This document shows positions 62,050 to 64,000 of a stretch of 64,000 nucleotides of DNA, piece by piece. The stretch lies in contig CAWGJF010000001.1 of assembly GCA_963822905.1 (NCBI GenBank), forward strand, positions 1,116,001-1,180,000, written 5' to 3'. Position 1 is the first letter of the stretch, and each line of letters begins with the position of its first letter. The DNA is from CAWGJF01 sp963822905. Lineage in GTDB: Bacteria; Bacteroidota; Ignavibacteria; Ignavibacteriales; Ignavibacteriaceae. Position numbers and translations under genes: made by a program. The notes below the pieces were generated by a model, which saw only the letters and a program-made list of their open reading frames with translations, made no database searches and was not told the origin of the DNA.

Positions 62050-62916
62050 TTATTTCTTTTTGTAGAATATTTCTAAATAATTTGAATAACCTTCTTCTTT
62101 AACAATTCTTGTAAACGCCAGGTAAGCAAGAAAATAAAAAGGTATTGCCCAGCCAAATTTAAACCAAAAACTACTGCTAAATCCAATAATGAAAAATATT
62201 GTTAAATCTCTGAACAAATCGAACATAAAATGCATCCAGCCGACCAGTGGAATGCTTTCTGTTTTATACCAAACAAAACCAAACAATGCACTAAAAAATA
62301 TATTTGAAATGATTAATTGAATTGCGAAAACAATTGTAAATAAAAGAAGCTCAAGAAATGGTTCATCTCCAGATGTAACTTTTAATAAAAGTGGAATTGT
62401 GAGTAAAGGTAAATGCCAAAGCCCTCTTAAAATGCCAGAAACTACTATTGCTTTACTTTTCCCGATTTTCCCGAATAACTCTGTTAATATATAGCCACTC
62501 CAACCATACTCTTCACCCATACCAGCAATCCAGCCGAAAACAAGATAGGAAATAATAAAAATAATATCATAATTATTATAAATTAATTTTAACGTTAGAT
62601 GCTTATCGAATGTCAACCATACTAAAGCGGGAAATGACCAAATCAATATTCCGAAATAAATTAAATATAAATAATATCTTTTCTTGCCCCGGTTAAAAGT
62701 TAATAAATTTTTCTTTTGGAAATATTTTAGAATTATAATGCTGGCAAGCATTGGTCCCATCATAGCGAACATATGACCATAAAGTGCAATTAATTCTGAT
62801 ACACCAGTATTTGCATATTTGGGTATAAGCCAGGCATCTGTAATAACAAACAATGTCCAGGAGAAGAAGATTGCAAAGAAATAAAAACTTAATATTTTCC
62901 AGTTAAGAACCTTCAC
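62050..62916 (-). CDS. CPBP family intramembrane metalloprotease (CAAX/bacteriocin-processing type)
   Basis: 288 residues with about eight TM helices. The family's metal motifs are seen: GEEYGWSGYI (EExxxR-like; EE), GILRGLWHLPLL (RxxxH-like) and the late NIFFSALFGFVWYKTESIPLVGWMHFMFD with His. GTG start at 62916. CPBP proteins cleave peptides in the membrane in prenyl-protein processing, bacteriocin self-immunity or regulation; function here unknown. No bacteriocin gene is visible nearby. Confidence 0.85.
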   Translation of the reverse strand: MKVLNWKILSFYFFAIFFSWTLFVITDAWLIPKYANTGVSELIALYGHMFAMMGPMLASIIILKYFQKKNLLTFNRGKKRYYLYLIYFGILIWSFPALVWLTFDKHLTLKLIYNNYDIIFIISYLVFGWIAGMGEEYGWSGYILTELFGKIGKSKAIVVSGILRGLWHLPLLTIPLLLKVTSGDEPFLELLLFTIVFAIQLIISNIFFSALFGFVWYKTESIPLVGWMHFMFDLFRDLTIFFIIGFSSSFWFKFGWAIPFYFLAYLAFTRIVKEEGYSNYLEIFYKKK

Positions 62917-63137
62917 CTAATTCTCAAATTTTATTAAATGACTAACAGCGTGGTTTTTTAGCCGCAGCCCAGAGCCGCAATGACGAACCGTAAAACTACT
63001 GCCAATAAAATTTTATAAATTTAATTAATAGAACGATGCTACTTGTAAAGCTTACCTTTTTACCAAAACCAAAAATTTACACAGTTTCACAAATTAAACG
63101 CGGTCGGGTGGAAAAATCTGGTTAGGCAATTGTGTAA

Positions 63138-64000
63138 TCAGTAAATAACATTCCAATAATATTTCCTAAATAATTTTAAATAATCTTCAGACTCAAACTT
63201 TTCCCCATCTTTAACTCCGCTAACTGCTGAAGACAAATATCCTTTTGCTTTCTGTTTTTCTTCGGCAGTACCAATCCACAATAATCCAACTGCATTAAGG
63301 TATTTTATATGAGGTAGAACTTCTCTCCACGTTTTTTCCCACTCATCTTTGGGAATCAATTGCGAGCTCATTATTCCAGGTCCAAAACCTAATTCTAATA
63401 GCATTAATTTTATTTTCCGATCGGAAGGATTTTCATAATAAGCTTTATAAATGTCGTCTTCAAATTCTTTTGAATCCAACCTTAAAAATCCATCATAATT
63501 ATTTTCTTTAATCCAGGTAAGCCACTGGCTCATTTCATCATAATTTTCCCCGGTCAATAGTTTTAACGATTCTTCTGCTTTATCATAGTAACCCTTTGCT
63601 AAATATCCGGGTAAATATTTTTTTATGAACTGCATTCGTTTAAGATCAGCATTAATTATGTTTTTGCTAAAAATATAAGATAGATTATGAGCAGGAGAAG
63701 GTTGCTCATACCTTAAAATATATCCGTCATAATTTTCAGGATGTAGATTACTCCAGGGAATGTCTTTGCTGTAAACAAAAATATTTGAATTTTTCGATGC
63801 CGCAAAAGGAGAATTTTCAATCATTTTTTCATTAACAATCCACTGATTAATTGCTAACACAGAATCCTCACCGAACTCTTCTTTTAGGTAATGCGTTAAA
63901 TAATATCCATAAGATTCAGAGTCAGGTAAGGCACCAGCAATATTTTTACTCACATAATTTTTTATAAGATGTAGATTACCATAAAAAATTATTGCTTTTC
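63138..64000 (-). CDS. Unidentified protein, cut by the right window edge
   Basis: The frame is open to the window end (the minus-strand sequence upstream of the GTG at 63953 reads AIIFYGNLHLIKNYVSKNIA without a stop), so the 5' end lies beyond. The visible 287 residues include GALPDSESYGYYLTHYLKEEFGEDSVLAIN, KRMQFIKKYLPGYLAKGYYDKAEESLKLL and a Trp/Tyr-rich end KYYWNVIY, with predicted helices and repeated EENYDGFLR pieces. A partial similarity to ChaN-like heme-uptake proteins (the IIFYGNLH segment) is possible but weak. No family assigned. Confidence 0.6.
   Translation of the reverse strand, partial: KAIIFYGNLHLIKNYVSKNIAGALPDSESYGYYLTHYLKEEFGEDSVLAINQWIVNEKMIENSPFAASKNSNIFVYSKDIPWSNLHPENYDGYILRYEQPSPAHNLSYIFSKNIINADLKRMQFIKKYLPGYLAKGYYDKAEESLKLLTGENYDEMSQWLTWIKENNYDGFLRLDSKEFEDDIYKAYYENPSDRKIKLMLLELGFGPGIMSSQLIPKDEWEKTWREVLPHIKYLNAVGLLWIGTAEEKQKAKGYLSSAVSGVKDGEKFESEDYLKLFRKYYWNVIY

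Overview
The window is a low-GC bacterial chromosome segment from the Bacteroidota/Chlorobi group, most likely a member of class Ignavibacteria or a close relative. Four things point there. Two secreted proteins end in a type IX secretion-like C-terminal domain with the YPNPFNP motif. The tmRNA encodes a tag (GEYNYALAA) of the type seen in Bacteroidota. Start codons are often TTG or GTG with purine-rich ribosome binding sites. The promoters that can be read are ordinary TTGACA/TATAAT types, not the TAnnTTTG type of class Bacteroidia. The placement is inference from sequence character only.

Layout. 1-7.8 kb: end of a beta-propeller-like protein, a frameshifted M20 dipeptidase, a lipoprotein, a YgfZ-like protein, a cobalamin adenosyltransferase, tmRNA, a decayed gene remnant, a frameshifted 6-phosphogluconate dehydrogenase, a degenerate tRNA-Ala-like sequence and two small membrane proteins. 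7.9-24.2 kb: dapF, an outer-membrane protein, a PHP phosphoesterase with tRNA-Arg directly behind it, then efp-accB-accC-gcvH, guaA, TPR/LpoA-like envelope genes, radC, two small coiled-coil envelope proteins, phoH, mazG and a RidA-family gene. 24.2-31.8 kb: a complete minus-strand tryptophan operon, trpE-G-D-C-F, a DAHP synthase, trpB-A. A leader peptide with four consecutive Trp codons and an attenuator hairpin precede it, behind a near-consensus promoter. 32-43.5 kb: panD, a LytR_C protein, rsfS, argS, comF, a VWA membrane protein, phzF-like, surE, pgeF, an EamA transporter and folB-folK-deoxynucleoside kinase. 43.5-60 kb: a GT9 glycosyltransferase, Ppx/GppA, lepA, lepB, a subtilisin-like protease, an O-methyltransferase, marR, yigZ, uvrA, a DUF1028-TPR protein, a lipoprotein and a large sortilin/BNR-repeat secreted protein. 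60-64 kb: a looser, accessory-looking stretch with a DinB-like protein, a methyltransferase, lspA, a CPBP protease and an unidentified gene that runs off the window, separated by repeat-bearing gaps.

Most of the window is housekeeping sequence: amino acid, folate and fatty-acid precursor synthesis, translation and envelope biogenesis. I found no phage, insertion sequence, CRISPR array or defence system. The strongest single observation is the trp leader, whose parts fit ribosome-mediated attenuation. Other points worth attention are two genes broken by single-base slips in short homopolymers (M20 peptidase and gnd), two genes that seem to lack any ATG/GTG/TTG start (lepB and the GT9 glycosyltransferase), perfect operator-like palindromes upstream of marR and panD, and attC-like inverted ends around the gaps near the right edge (speculative).
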